A stretch of 64,000 bases of DNA from Bacteroidales bacterium (GTDB lineage: Bacteria; Bacteroidota; Bacteroidia; Bacteroidales; UBA932). Shown here piece after piece: positions 51,942 to 59,603 of the stretch. The stretch covers positions 55,663 through 119,662 of the forward strand of contig JAFZDJ010000019.1 of assembly GCA_017561265.1 (NCBI GenBank), in the 5' to 3' direction. The number at the start of each line of letters is the position of its first letter. Position 1 is the first letter of the stretch. Both the position numbers and the translations under genes were made by a program. The notes beneath the pieces are model-generated. The model was not told where the DNA came from and searched no databases. It was given only the letters and a program-made list of their open reading frames with translations.

Positions 51942-52484
51942 TTAAGCCTCCTTGTTCATCACTTTAATCTGGCAGGACTGCATAACTTTGAGGGCTGCTT
52001 CATGGTTTTCAGGAGTTGTTCCGGCACAACAGGAGGCATCGACGAAAATCGGGATTTCCGGGAAGGCAGACTTGAGCAGAAGTGCATTGCTGATGAGACA
52101 AATATCCGTGCAGACCCCGCACAATTCGATGGAATCGATAGGCTCATGATCTGTCTGACAGAAATACAGAGACAGTACCATATTCAGGCTTCCAAAGGTA
52201 GGCTTATCGAAAGTGTTGTTGTCGTTTGTGTATTCAGAAAGTTCCGTGATAATTTCCCATCCGGAAGTTCCTGCGATGCAGTGAGGATACGGAAGCAGTT
52301 TCCCTTCCTGTCTGTCGAGATAGTCGAGACCGTGTGTGTCACGGGTGAAAATTACAGGAGTACCTTCTTCTACAGCGGAACAAACCTTGTTTTTTACATT
52401 TTCGATGATTCCCTCAGCTTCTCTGGTGCCGAGGACACCTCTGATGAAATCCTGCTGCATATCGATCACGAATAAAAGACGCAT
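51942..52484 (-). CDS. pncA: Nicotinamidase (isochorismatase family)
   Basis: 180 aa; start at MRLLFVIDMQQDF behind AAAGGAG. The metal and catalytic residues of nicotinamidase are visible: VIDMQQDFI (Asp nucleophile partner), HCIAGTSGWE and CGVCTDICLISNA, with the catalytic Cys. It converts nicotinamide to nicotinate, which NadE-type routes use. One base separates it from the Prs-like gene. Confidence 0.9.
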   Translation of the reverse strand: MRLLFVIDMQQDFIRGVLGTREAEGIIENVKNKVCSAVEEGTPVIFTRDTHGLDYLDRQEGKLLPYPHCIAGTSGWEIITELSEYTNDNNTFDKPTFGSLNMVLSLYFCQTDHEPIDSIELCGVCTDICLISNALLLKSAFPEIPIFVDASCCAGTTPENHEAALKVMQSCQIKVMNKEA

Positions 52485-52578
52485 AAATTTATTCTCCTTT
52501 GTTTTCGTTTTCATGGACAGTTTCCGTCACAAGGACGAAGAACTGTCCTATGTAAGCTGTATGTTTTTGATGAAAAGA

Positions 52579-53289
52579 TTAAATGCAGAAGCCGAAGCAC
52601 ACGCCATACGAGCCGGATGCGCCGTAGTAGTGGGTGGAGGCGCCGGCGTAGCTGCCGACATTGAAAAAGCCGGTGGAAGTGCCGGCATTCGGAGAGCGGA
52701 GCCAATACCACCATGTATTTCCATTGTGCTGCTTTACCCTTGACTTGTAATCACAAAACAGAGGAAAATGTACATCTCCAATGTCTGACTCACACGGGGT
52801 TTCTTTTCTCATTTCCGTCAATGACGGAATCCAGAGATAATTGTCTTCTGAAGAAAACTCCTCTCTACCGATACGCTGAACGATTTTTCGAGGAATAATG
52901 ATACGCTGCAGATCGTCAGGAAGATTTTCATACAAAGTCTTCATGGTTTTCTGCTTCATAACAGACTTGTTCCATCCACCTGCATTGGTATTCCGTTCGT
53001 TCATCGGTCGGTCTTCCGGATAACAGTCAAGCGAAACAAATGCGGCACTGTTTTCCCAGTATGGATTGAATGCAGCAAGTTCCATCATCATTTCCGTACC
53101 GTCTTTTGCTTTGAACCCGATTCGGTCTCCAATGGCAAAATATTTCTGACCGTAACCGCTTCGGATCATCTCAGCAATTTCTGTCCAAGAGCTGCGATCT
53201 GTTGAGGTTCTCTGAATCCATGCAGAGGGATTCTGAATTTCTTCGCGTATTTCCATAGTGGAATGGCATAAGGGGCAGCGGTATTCCAT
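52579..53289 (-). CDS. DUF6273-type protein with DGR-like variable C-terminus
   Basis: 236 aa. An N-terminal CPLCHSTM pair is followed by a domain of the kind seen in bacterial surface and phage proteins (KYFAIGDRIGFKAKDGTEMM and LWIPSLTEM). The C-terminal 45 residues (WWYWLRSPNAG...GVCFGFCI) form the classic C-type-lectin-like variable region of diversity-generating retroelement targets. Its codons are nearly all NNC there, as expected when AAC codons in a template have been mutated. No template repeat is seen in the window, and the neighbouring RT is not DGR-type, so the retroelement, if active, is elsewhere. Confidence 0.8.
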   Translation of the reverse strand: MEYRCPLCHSTMEIREEIQNPSAWIQRTSTDRSSWTEIAEMIRSGYGQKYFAIGDRIGFKAKDGTEMMMELAAFNPYWENSAAFVSLDCYPEDRPMNERNTNAGGWNKSVMKQKTMKTLYENLPDDLQRIIIPRKIVQRIGREEFSSEDNYLWIPSLTEMRKETPCESDIGDVHFPLFCDYKSRVKQHNGNTWWYWLRSPNAGTSTGFFNVGSYAGASTHYYGASGSYGVCFGFCI

Positions 53290-53332
53290 CGCAAATCGCT
53301 CCTTTCATTTATGTATAAATTTCTGAATAGGC

Positions 53333-53362
53333 AAAAATGCCCCGAAGCGAATTGCTCGGGGC
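53333..53362 (-). terminator. Rho-independent terminator
   Basis: On the minus strand a GCCCCGA/TCGGGGC stem with a 10-base loop is followed by ATTTTTG. It would end transcription coming through tRNA-Met and the RT region before the DUF6273-type gene, which then needs its own promoter; ATACATAAATGAAAGGAG lies before that gene's start. Confidence 0.75.
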
Positions 53363-53379
53363 TTATCAAGGAGGGAGAC

Positions 53380-53410
53380 GCGGAAACACAACCACAATTT
53401 CCGTGTCATT
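53380..53410 (-). other. Second hairpin next to the terminator
   Basis: GACGCGGAAA pairs with TTTCCGTGTC (one G-U) around an 11-base loop. It lies between tRNA-Met and the terminator and may be a tRNA-processing or terminator-support structure. Confidence 0.4.
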
Positions 53411-53445
53411 TTCGGAGTGATAAGTACAGTTGCACTCTCACTCAA

Positions 53446-53518
53446 TGGATCGCCCGGGATTCGAACCCGGAACCTGCCGGTTATGAGCCGGATGCACTCA
53501 CCGTTGCGCCAGCGATCC
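53446..53518 (-). tRNA. tRNA-Met (anticodon CAT)
   Basis: Full cloverleaf on the minus strand with acceptor GGATCGC/GCGATCC, A73, anticodon loop CTCATAA and T arm CCGGG-TTCGAAT-CCCGG. G1-C72 shows it is not an initiator. Elongator Met or a lysidine-modified Ile tRNA cannot be separated by sequence alone. It lies immediately downstream (minus order) of the RNA-element array. Confidence 0.92.
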
Positions 53519-53761
53519 AGATGAAGTCTATATTAGATTGTGACCGGCAGTCTGCAATAGACTTCATGGGAAATAACCGAAAATGGAACGATGTATCCGG
53601 TGGTCGGTTCGGTACACTGTTCCTACAAATGCATGGATTTCTGCATTTTTGAAAGACCAGACGGGGTTGCGCTTGTTCCCTTTCAGAGGCGTGTCTGGTT
53701 CTGTGCGTATGGCGGCGATTCACTATGGAATTCATTAAGGCACATATTTGTGCCACCACCC
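53519..53761 (-). other. Hairpin-rich non-coding stretch beside the RNA array
   Basis: Four stems are visible: ATGAAGTCTAT/ATAGACTTCAT (53521-53567, 11 perfect pairs), AAATGCA/TGCATTT (53627-53647), CCAGAC/GTCTGG (about 53658-53699) and GGCACA/TGTGCC (53740-53755). No gene is present and the E1-E4 core is absent. It may be part of a longer transcript from the RT region or a second kind of structured RNA. Confidence 0.45.
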
Positions 53762-54044
53762 TATGTACAATCGTAAGTACAGGGCTTCGAGTTTTGCCCG
53801 GTAAGTATGATGAGGAGCATATGGTGCTTGGATGCGAGATGTTTAATTCCGTATTGGCAGCAAATGTTGTTCGGCTACGGCTGCCGGAGTGCCGGATTAT
53901 TCAGGCTTTTGATGAGCTGAAGAGCCTGGCGCAGCTCGCTGAGGTGTCCTTATTTGCTCTCATCGTTTTGATACTTCTGTTTACAACGAGAAGTATATCT
54001 CTGTTATCCTGCAATAGGTTTCCGATATAATTGCATTGTACATA
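53762..54044 (-). ncRNA. RT-associated structured element E2
   Basis: Closing stem TATGTACAAT (53762-53771) with ATTGTACATA (54035-54044), 10 pairs, whose sequence differs from the stems of E1, E3 and E4. The core ATACTTCTGTTTACAACG then AGAAG is at 53972-53993, with two T-for-C changes that keep the hairpin (C-G replaced by T-G or T-A). A second hairpin region follows before the conserved GC next to the stem. The inner part contains CAGGCT..AGCCTG and other stems. It is the first of two tandem copies downstream of the RT. Confidence 0.8.
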
Positions 54045-54055
54045 ATTATAGTATT

Positions 54056-54308
54056 CCTGTAACCTGACGAGATATGGACGACTGGGTAGCCGTCTGGGGT
54101 ACTTGCAGGCGGTGGGTAGAACTGGATGGAATGGTATTGCTGGCTATTCCTTTGGGACGCTACCGCCATCTTGAAGGACTGAAAGCTTCGAGTCGGAAGC
54201 TTTGCGTCGCGTGCCGCTGGTGTTCATCTCAGCTTGACAATTTGTAACTTCCGTTCACAACGAGAAGTAATCCCCGTACCAATGGCACGGGGATTTATGC
54301 GTTACAGG
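54056..54308 (-). ncRNA. RT-associated structured element E3
   Basis: Closing stem CCTGTAAC (54056-54063) with GTTACAGG (54301-54308). Core AACTTCCGTTCACAACG then AGAAG at 54246-54267. Second hairpin ATCCCCGT/ACGGGGAT (54270-54294) is longer than in E1 and E4 but in the same place. The inner region has AAGCTTC/GAAGCTT and GGCGGT/ACCGCC stems. It begins 7 bases after the RT stop codon and is separated from E2 by only 11 bases, so the two form a small tandem array. Confidence 0.85.
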
Positions 54309-54315
54309 TAATTAT

Positions 54316-55464
54316 TTATCTCCGCAGATCCTCAGCGATCATCCTGCGGACATTTACATTGAATTTTCGGTCGGTATGTTCAATGATTTTGTTGATTGTA
54401 TCTTTTTCTACCATACTGTAGTAGTTACGGTACCCTTCCAGTGTCTGGACGTCATTCAGTTCCCAGAAAATCCCGTTTGCACGATCATGGATATAATTAT
54501 GGAGCATTGCCTGAAAGATTTTCTTATTTCGGTGGCCTACTGTAATTTCATTATCCTTGTTCAGCATTACACCGAGATTCCAATTTGCTCCGTTAGCTGA
54601 ACCATATCTTGTTTTTTCGGGCTTCAGTCTGAAAGGAGCATTGAAATCATGTAATACCCGCACAATCAAAGATTCGATTTCACGGAACTGGAATGTAAAT
54701 CTGGACGAAATCTGAAAATCGTCAGCATATCTTGTATATACAAATCGCTGTCCGTTATAGTCCCGAAGCGCATTAGCAAGTGTATGGTCAATCGGAATCA
54801 TGATAAGATTTGTGAGCATTGGAGACAGAGGGGTTCCCTGTGGCAGTCCTCCATTTAAGAAACCAAGTTCCAAGGCTTTTTCCAGTTCGATTTTACCGTC
54901 TCTCGATCTCAAGATGACTGAAAACGGGAAAATCTTCGCCAAAATCTGCATGGTGAACGGCAGCGTGATGCTTCCGAAAAAGTTGGTAAGGTCGTATTTG
55001 GCAAACCATTTACTTTCATTCATCTGGTGCCTTTTGACAGCGGAGATTGTACTGCGTTCTTTGACATAAGCAAAGGCAGAGGTGTGATACAGAGCATGAA
55101 ATTCTGTTTCCAGAATTGTTTTCAGTTCCCTCAGTGCTTCCATCAGCTGTTCATTAGGCGCATCGATTCTGCGAAGGCCGCCAGTACGCTTGGGGATAGA
55201 GAATGAGTGGTACAGAGAACTTCGAGGTACTTGTCTGAGACAGTCTACCTTATCATTAAAATTTCGGAGAACTTCGATAAGGTGAGCCGGATCAATGAAT
55301 TTCATATACTCATCGACGGTTGCGTAGTTTTCTGTCACGAAAGTTCTTGTGTTTCCGATACCGTCATTAACACAGGTATCTGCAGGCTCCGTTCCAAACA
55401 GAAGCTCTTCTATTGTCATCTGTCTGTACTGAGGGAGCTGTTTGACAGTGATATATGTTGTCAT
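54316..55464 (-). CDS. Retron-like reverse transcriptase
   Basis: 382 aa, strong GGAGG. RT motifs in order: FSIPKRTGGLRRIDAP (89-103), AKYDLTNFFGSI with catalytic D158, GGLPQGTPLSPMLTNL (205-220), YTRYADDFQIS with D248-D249, LKPEKTRYG (280-288) and NLGVMLNKDNEITVG (296-310). The fourth motif is the QG..SP form of retrons and group II introns, not the SQ form of DGR enzymes. No maturase, endonuclease or fused effector domain is present; about 80 N-terminal residues and about 70 C-terminal residues are unassigned. Flanked by elements E4 (19 bases upstream) and E3/E2 (downstream). Likely copies, or is primed by, these RNAs. Confidence 0.93.
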   Translation of the reverse strand: MTTYITVKQLPQYRQMTIEELLFGTEPADTCVNDGIGNTRTFVTENYATVDEYMKFIDPAHLIEVLRNFNDKVDCLRQVPRSSLYHSFSIPKRTGGLRRIDAPNEQLMEALRELKTILETEFHALYHTSAFAYVKERSTISAVKRHQMNESKWFAKYDLTNFFGSITLPFTMQILAKIFPFSVILRSRDGKIELEKALELGFLNGGLPQGTPLSPMLTNLIMIPIDHTLANALRDYNGQRFVYTRYADDFQISSRFTFQFREIESLIVRVLHDFNAPFRLKPEKTRYGSANGANWNLGVMLNKDNEITVGHRNKKIFQAMLHNYIHDRANGIFWELNDVQTLEGYRNYYSMVEKDTINKIIEHTDRKFNVNVRRMIAEDLRR

Positions 55465-55483
55465 TTTTCCTCCGATTGATTGT

Positions 55484-55772
55484 ACTGTAATCCGAAAAAG
55501 GCTCGTATTTTATTATCGCTTGAGTCTTTTGTTATTAAGTTGTTTTATTTTGCTGGTTAGAAAGTGAAAAGGCATTTTTAATTGGAGTCGTAATGGTAGT
55601 GCGTTGTTTTGGGGAGCCGAGTTACATCCTTTCTTTGGGGATTGCGTCATAAATGGCGTTACTCTCGGGAAGGCTGAGGGTTCGGATACAATTGGCCTGT
55701 GCCTATTTCATCTTTACATTTTGTAACTTCCGTTCACAACGAGAAGCACCCAGAGGGTAATTGCATTACAGT
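55484..55772 (-). ncRNA. RT-associated structured element E4
   Basis: Closing stem ACTGTAAT (55484-55491) with ATTACAGT (55765-55772). Core AACTTCCGTTCACAACG then AGAAG at 55725-55746, then a short hairpin ACCC-AGA-GGGT. The inner 200 bases are AU-rich and unlike E1-E3. In minus-strand order it starts 19 bases after the ThiF stop and ends just before the RT ribosome site, the position of msr-msd in retrons. The conserved GC directly after the 5' stem could hold a branching or priming G; that is inference. Confidence 0.85.
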
Positions 55773-55791
55773 TAATCATTAAGTTTATGAA

Positions 55792-56466
55792 TTATGTAAA
55801 ACAGTCGAGAACACCGGCGAAACCGTCGATTTCGCAGAATTTCCACACCGATTCCTGTTTTACGCATTTCAGAAAGTTGTTTACTGCCACAGCACAGATC
55901 AGTCTTACGGTTGTGACGATTCCGAGTGTGATTCCACAAGCGGAGACAGGAGTTTCGGCAGCGGCTTCTTCATGAGAGAATTGCATAGATTTCAGAAGAT
56001 TCTGCTTCATCTTATAGTTACTCCAGTCGGCAGCGTAATGCTGTGCGCCTGTGAGCATGGTGCGTACATCGAAGATTGCTTTGACTACAGGGCTGTCCAT
56101 ATGTTTTTCCACGAAGTCTCTGCGAAGTTCAATACTGTCCACACAAAGGAAGACATAACCGGACAGAAGTTTACCGTTCCATCCTTCCGGCTTGGTCTCG
56201 ATGTGTTCAGCGATTTCGGGATTGATTTCTGTGAGAAGGTTACGGAGAGCTTCTACCTTCGGTGTGCCGATGTCCTGCACACGGAACATCTGGTTGACGA
56301 TATTGTGCGGTTCTACAGTGTCGAAATCCCAAAGGGTCATTTTGGTAACGCCGCACCGGGCAAGGTTTTCTGCGATTGTGGAGCCGACGCTGCCGCATCC
56401 GATGATATGTACACGCCCTTCAATAGACTCGGGCTGGAAAAATTCGTAAGATTTACTGAGATCCAT
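55792..56466 (-). CDS. E1-like ThiF/UBA adenylyltransferase
   Basis: 224 aa. The nucleotide-binding motif is HIIGCGSVGSTIAENLARCG (about 20-40), followed by LWDFDTVEPHNIVNQMF (the Asp and Arg/Asn residues for ATP) and QDIGTPKVEALRNLL. A conserved Cys in PVSACGITLG (about 175) is a candidate thioester site. E1-like enzymes activate a ubiquitin-like C-terminus with ATP. It is the last gene of the cassette with the ubiquitin-like, E2-like and JAB proteins, matching the ThiF component of PRTRC-type clusters. Confidence 0.9.
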   Translation of the reverse strand: MDLSKSYEFFQPESIEGRVHIIGCGSVGSTIAENLARCGVTKMTLWDFDTVEPHNIVNQMFRVQDIGTPKVEALRNLLTEINPEIAEHIETKPEGWNGKLLSGYVFLCVDSIELRRDFVEKHMDSPVVKAIFDVRTMLTGAQHYAADWSNYKMKQNLLKSMQFSHEEAAAETPVSACGITLGIVTTVRLICAVAVNNFLKCVKQESVWKFCEIDGFAGVLDCFT

Positions 56467-56512
56467 TATTTACCGCCTTTCAGAATGTATATTGTGTGTA
56501 TAAATATGCAAT

Positions 56513-57049
56513 TTATACGTTTACTGCGGAAATAAAGCTGTCAAACAGGACTTCCTCAGCCCTTTCTTCCGCTTCTTTCTGCTTTCCGATTGTCATCATA
56601 TCTTCGAAGCATGAAAACAGAAGATCATTAACAGAACAAGATTCCTCTTCCACTTCTTCGGTATCTTCCTGCTCATCATCTTCATCTTCGAGTTCGGACA
56701 GAATATCGTCTTCCAGCTCAACTTCATCTTCATCATCCCAAAGACAATCATCGTCCATGATTTCAAGAACTCGTTCTTTGTAATCTGTGAAGTCATCGTC
56801 ATTCAGTCCGGTGAAATCAAGGCCGCCATCATGAAGATAGTAGTCATAACTTGTGTCGATGCCGCACAGAGTTTCTGCAACCGAACGCCAGCCGTTGTCA
56901 TATACATAATCGGAGATGTTGTTTTCGATGTGATCATTCATATCGTCGCTGCTCATTACATCTTCACATTCATCCAATCCGTTGTCGTCGCAGAAGTCGA
57001 TAAGCTCTGACCACTCGGTGACATTATCGATAAATTCCTGTCTTGTCAC
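56513..57049 (-). CDS. Very acidic protein, 178 aa
   Basis: GTG start overlapping the JAB-gene stop. About a third of residues are Asp or Glu, including an almost uninterrupted acidic stretch (ELEDEDDEQEDTEEVEEE, about 120-140). It lies between the JAB and E1 genes of the ubiquitin-like cassette, so it may be a substrate, scaffold or DNA mimic. No family is recognised. Confidence 0.75.
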   Translation of the reverse strand: MTRQEFIDNVTEWSELIDFCDDNGLDECEDVMSSDDMNDHIENNISDYVYDNGWRSVAETLCGIDTSYDYYLHDGGLDFTGLNDDDFTDYKERVLEIMDDDCLWDDEDEVELEDDILSELEDEDDEQEDTEEVEEESCSVNDLLFSCFEDMMTIGKQKEAEERAEEVLFDSFISAVNV

Positions 57050-58032
57050 TGATTGTACCTCCCTCCGTAATATGTTTCGTAGATATCATAGATTTCATCA
57101 TCTTCGGGATATGCCGAGCTGATGGGGACTTTTTTCTGTGTTTCCTTCCCACTGTGATTTTTACAAGGAACACGTTTCCCCTTCCCTTTACCGGCGGGTT
57201 TATTTTCCGTCTTTGAAGACGACTGAGAAACGGGCTGTTTGCTGGCAGTTGAAACGGGATTTGTGACGGTTTGCTGTGTTGCTGCAGGAGTATTCTTTGA
57301 GCCGGAAGATGCACTATAGTTGTTGTATCCGCCGTATCCGTGATATGTACCAACAGGTTGTGCTCCTTTTGATGTATTCGAGCTGGTGTACACCTTATCA
57401 CGGACCGATTCTTTGGCATCCCTCAGAAATTCTCCGATTCCGAGAGTGTTTTCCACCTCAATCGTTACATCTGCGGTTTCAAACAGTACATTTTTCTGCA
57501 TATCATAGATCTTCACCGTTTTTTCTCCACGCTTATTGAAGATCATGAAAATGTAGAACATATCGTCTTCGAGCTGGTCGAGAATTCTGTCGTAGTAACT
57601 TGTATCGACACTGGAGGGAGTTATTCCCATGTTTACATGAGAGTGTCCCTGCATTCTGATGCTATTGAATGTCTCGTCATCATGGGACATAAGCCATTTT
57701 TCATAGCGTTCCTGATCGGTGTTTACTGTAGTTCCAGTAACTTCCTGCGGATAAACCAAGATATCAGAAATATAGTATTCATCCTTTTCGGGATTGTCGG
57801 AACGTCTGGCAAGCCCATGCCATGCCACTTCTTTATCGAATTCACGAACGAGTGTCTGTGTTTTGAACCATGCAATATCTGAGAATACCACAGTGGCCTT
57901 TCTGTCGATTGTCCCGAGAACCTTAGTGAAAGAGACTTTGCCATCGGAGAGCTTCAGATCGGCAAGAGTCTTTTCAAAATCTTTGCGGAGTTCGTTCCGG
58001 TGATCCTCCGTCATACGGATAATTTTGCTCAT
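57046..58032 (-). CDS. JAB/MPN metallopeptidase of the ubiquitin-like cassette
   Basis: 328 aa; start at MSKIIRMTEDH behind GAGAGG. The JAMM motif is MQGHSHVNMGITPSSVD (HxH-x7-S-x2-D, about 125-141), so a zinc-dependent isopeptidase is likely active. An upstream Glu (FDKEVAWHGLA) completes the site. The C-terminal half is low complexity, rich in Ser, Gln, Asn and Lys. In related clusters this enzyme cleaves or matures ubiquitin-like proteins. It overlaps the acidic gene by 4 bases. Confidence 0.92.
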   Translation of the reverse strand: MSKIIRMTEDHRNELRKDFEKTLADLKLSDGKVSFTKVLGTIDRKATVVFSDIAWFKTQTLVREFDKEVAWHGLARRSDNPEKDEYYISDILVYPQEVTGTTVNTDQERYEKWLMSHDDETFNSIRMQGHSHVNMGITPSSVDTSYYDRILDQLEDDMFYIFMIFNKRGEKTVKIYDMQKNVLFETADVTIEVENTLGIGEFLRDAKESVRDKVYTSSNTSKGAQPVGTYHGYGGYNNYSASSGSKNTPAATQQTVTNPVSTASKQPVSQSSSKTENKPAGKGKGKRVPCKNHSGKETQKKVPISSAYPEDDEIYDIYETYYGGRYNQ

Positions 58033-58045
58033 TTTCTTTCCTCTC

Positions 58046-59500
58046 TTATGCATTCGCTTTCAGCCATTCGATTGCGCTTTTGGGTTCTACAATTCTTCCA
58101 TCGGGAAGTTCAATGCAGCTCGGAATGGAACCGTTCAAACCGTACAAGGTACTCATAAAATATGCCATAACCACACTGTCACCGAAATTCAGACTCTTGC
58201 AGGACGCGATACACTGTTCGAGCGCACCGATATAGTTGCGGTTCATCAGAAGTTCGTTGATTGTTCTTTCGTAGTTGCCCATACAATGGTACTGATTGAT
58301 ATGGGGATTGGGCATATACTCTCTGTATTCGCCGCCGAAATGGTAGCCGGATAAACCTCTTACACTGCCCATGATATCGAATCTGTAGGCAGCACAGAAT
58401 CGCACATATACTTTCTGGTCGATAAAGATTGCTTCCAGAAGCATCCTCATGTCTTCTTTCGGGATGATATTATTGCAGCTTCTTCCATTCGGCATATAAA
58501 CATAACTGGTTTCTCTGTCGAGCAAGGTTTTCAGCATATCTTCGTCGAAATAGGAAAGACGATCCATGACAATGAATGTCATCTTGGTATCATCTACGCT
58601 CTCCAGATTGAGTTTACGGTTGCAGAGGAAATATTCCATCAGTTCAGAATCAGTAGTGTTTTCTGCCAGCTTTGTTTCAAGACCGAGGAGCTTCGTTTCA
58701 AGAACGTGTTTCATACGAAGCTGTTCTGCGATCTGAGCGTTCAGATTTTCGATGTTTCTGATACGGGAAGAAATTTCATTCTTCGTATTTTCGCAGTCCG
58801 CACGTTCATATCTGCTCTCGAAGCCACGCAGAAGATTTCTGATCTTTTCTGTTCTGAAATCGTATTTTTCCGCAATACGGCGGATACAGTCTTCATATGG
58901 AGCAGAACTCTTTTCACGGAGAGAACGAATAAGTTCCATCTCCAGTTCTGATACACCTTCGTCCGGATTGAAATACCACGGCATAAAAGCGAGGATGGAG
59001 CACTGAAGATAGTGCATTTTACGAATATCCAGATTATCGACAAAGATGATTACATTTTTTGTCTCAGGCTGGATATAGCATACGGAATAGAAGGTTTTTC
59101 TGAAAAATTCCGTAACTTTGTCGAGACGATGCCAATCGGAAAATACCTTGTTGAAGCTGGATTTAACCAGTTCAAGGCAGGCATAGTTATCAGCCTGGTC
59201 AGAAGCGTTGAAGGAGTGAACGTAAATCATTCCATCAGTAAGGTCGTAATCGTCAATATAGCTACAAATATTTTCGATCATGCGTCTGTCGGAGGTCTGC
59301 GAGATATGTACAGCTCTGTAGTCAGTAGTACGATAATTCAAGCAGACGACATCATTTTCTTTCAGTCTCGGGTAAACAAGCGCACGAAGAGTTGCTACGA
59401 ATGTTGTGTCGCCCTGAAATGAATCGCCGAAGATATTTGTGAAAAAGCTATTTGCCGTAGGATTTGTCAGCGGTGTGGTTGATATAGCTGTTCTAAACAA
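58046..59500 (-). CDS. E2-like / PRTRC_B-like protein
   Basis: 484 aa with a TTG start behind AAAGGAGG. The N-terminal two thirds are mixed alpha/beta with a central coiled coil (IRNIENLNAQIAEQLRMK). The C-terminal part contains PNPHINQYHCMGNYERTINEL (about 400-420), which resembles the H-P-H..C segment of prokaryotic E2-like domains, giving a candidate catalytic Cys. Position between the ubiquitin-like and JAB genes supports the assignment. Whether it transfers the ubiquitin-like protein to targets is unproven. Confidence 0.7.
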   Translation of the reverse strand: MFRTAISTTPLTNPTANSFFTNIFGDSFQGDTTFVATLRALVYPRLKENDVVCLNYRTTDYRAVHISQTSDRRMIENICSYIDDYDLTDGMIYVHSFNASDQADNYACLELVKSSFNKVFSDWHRLDKVTEFFRKTFYSVCYIQPETKNVIIFVDNLDIRKMHYLQCSILAFMPWYFNPDEGVSELEMELIRSLREKSSAPYEDCIRRIAEKYDFRTEKIRNLLRGFESRYERADCENTKNEISSRIRNIENLNAQIAEQLRMKHVLETKLLGLETKLAENTTDSELMEYFLCNRKLNLESVDDTKMTFIVMDRLSYFDEDMLKTLLDRETSYVYMPNGRSCNNIIPKEDMRMLLEAIFIDQKVYVRFCAAYRFDIMGSVRGLSGYHFGGEYREYMPNPHINQYHCMGNYERTINELLMNRNYIGALEQCIASCKSLNFGDSVVMAYFMSTLYGLNGSIPSCIELPDGRIVEPKSAIEWLKANA

Positions 59501-59526
59501 GGTAAAGCCTCCTTTGATTTATTTAA

Positions 59527-59600
59527 TAGCGGATATCGGATTCGAACCGATAAAAGGCAGATCCTAAATCTGCTGCGTATGCCAATTCCGCCAATCCGCC
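59527..59600 (-). tRNA. tRNA-Leu (anticodon TAG) without a long variable arm
   Basis: Acceptor GGCGGAT/ATCCGCT (G1-U72 wobble) with A73, D arm GCG..CGC, anticodon stem GCAGA/TCTGC with loop TTTAGGA, and T arm ATCGG-TTCGAAT-CCGAT. Leucine tRNAs normally have a long variable arm, but here only CTTTT separates anticodon and T stems. Confidence 0.88.
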
Positions 59601-59603
59601 AAA

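Noticed and set aside
52579..55464. A complete DGR formed by the variable protein and the RT
   Set aside because: The RT has the QG..SP motif of retron and intron enzymes, and no template repeat resembling the variable region is present anywhere I could see.
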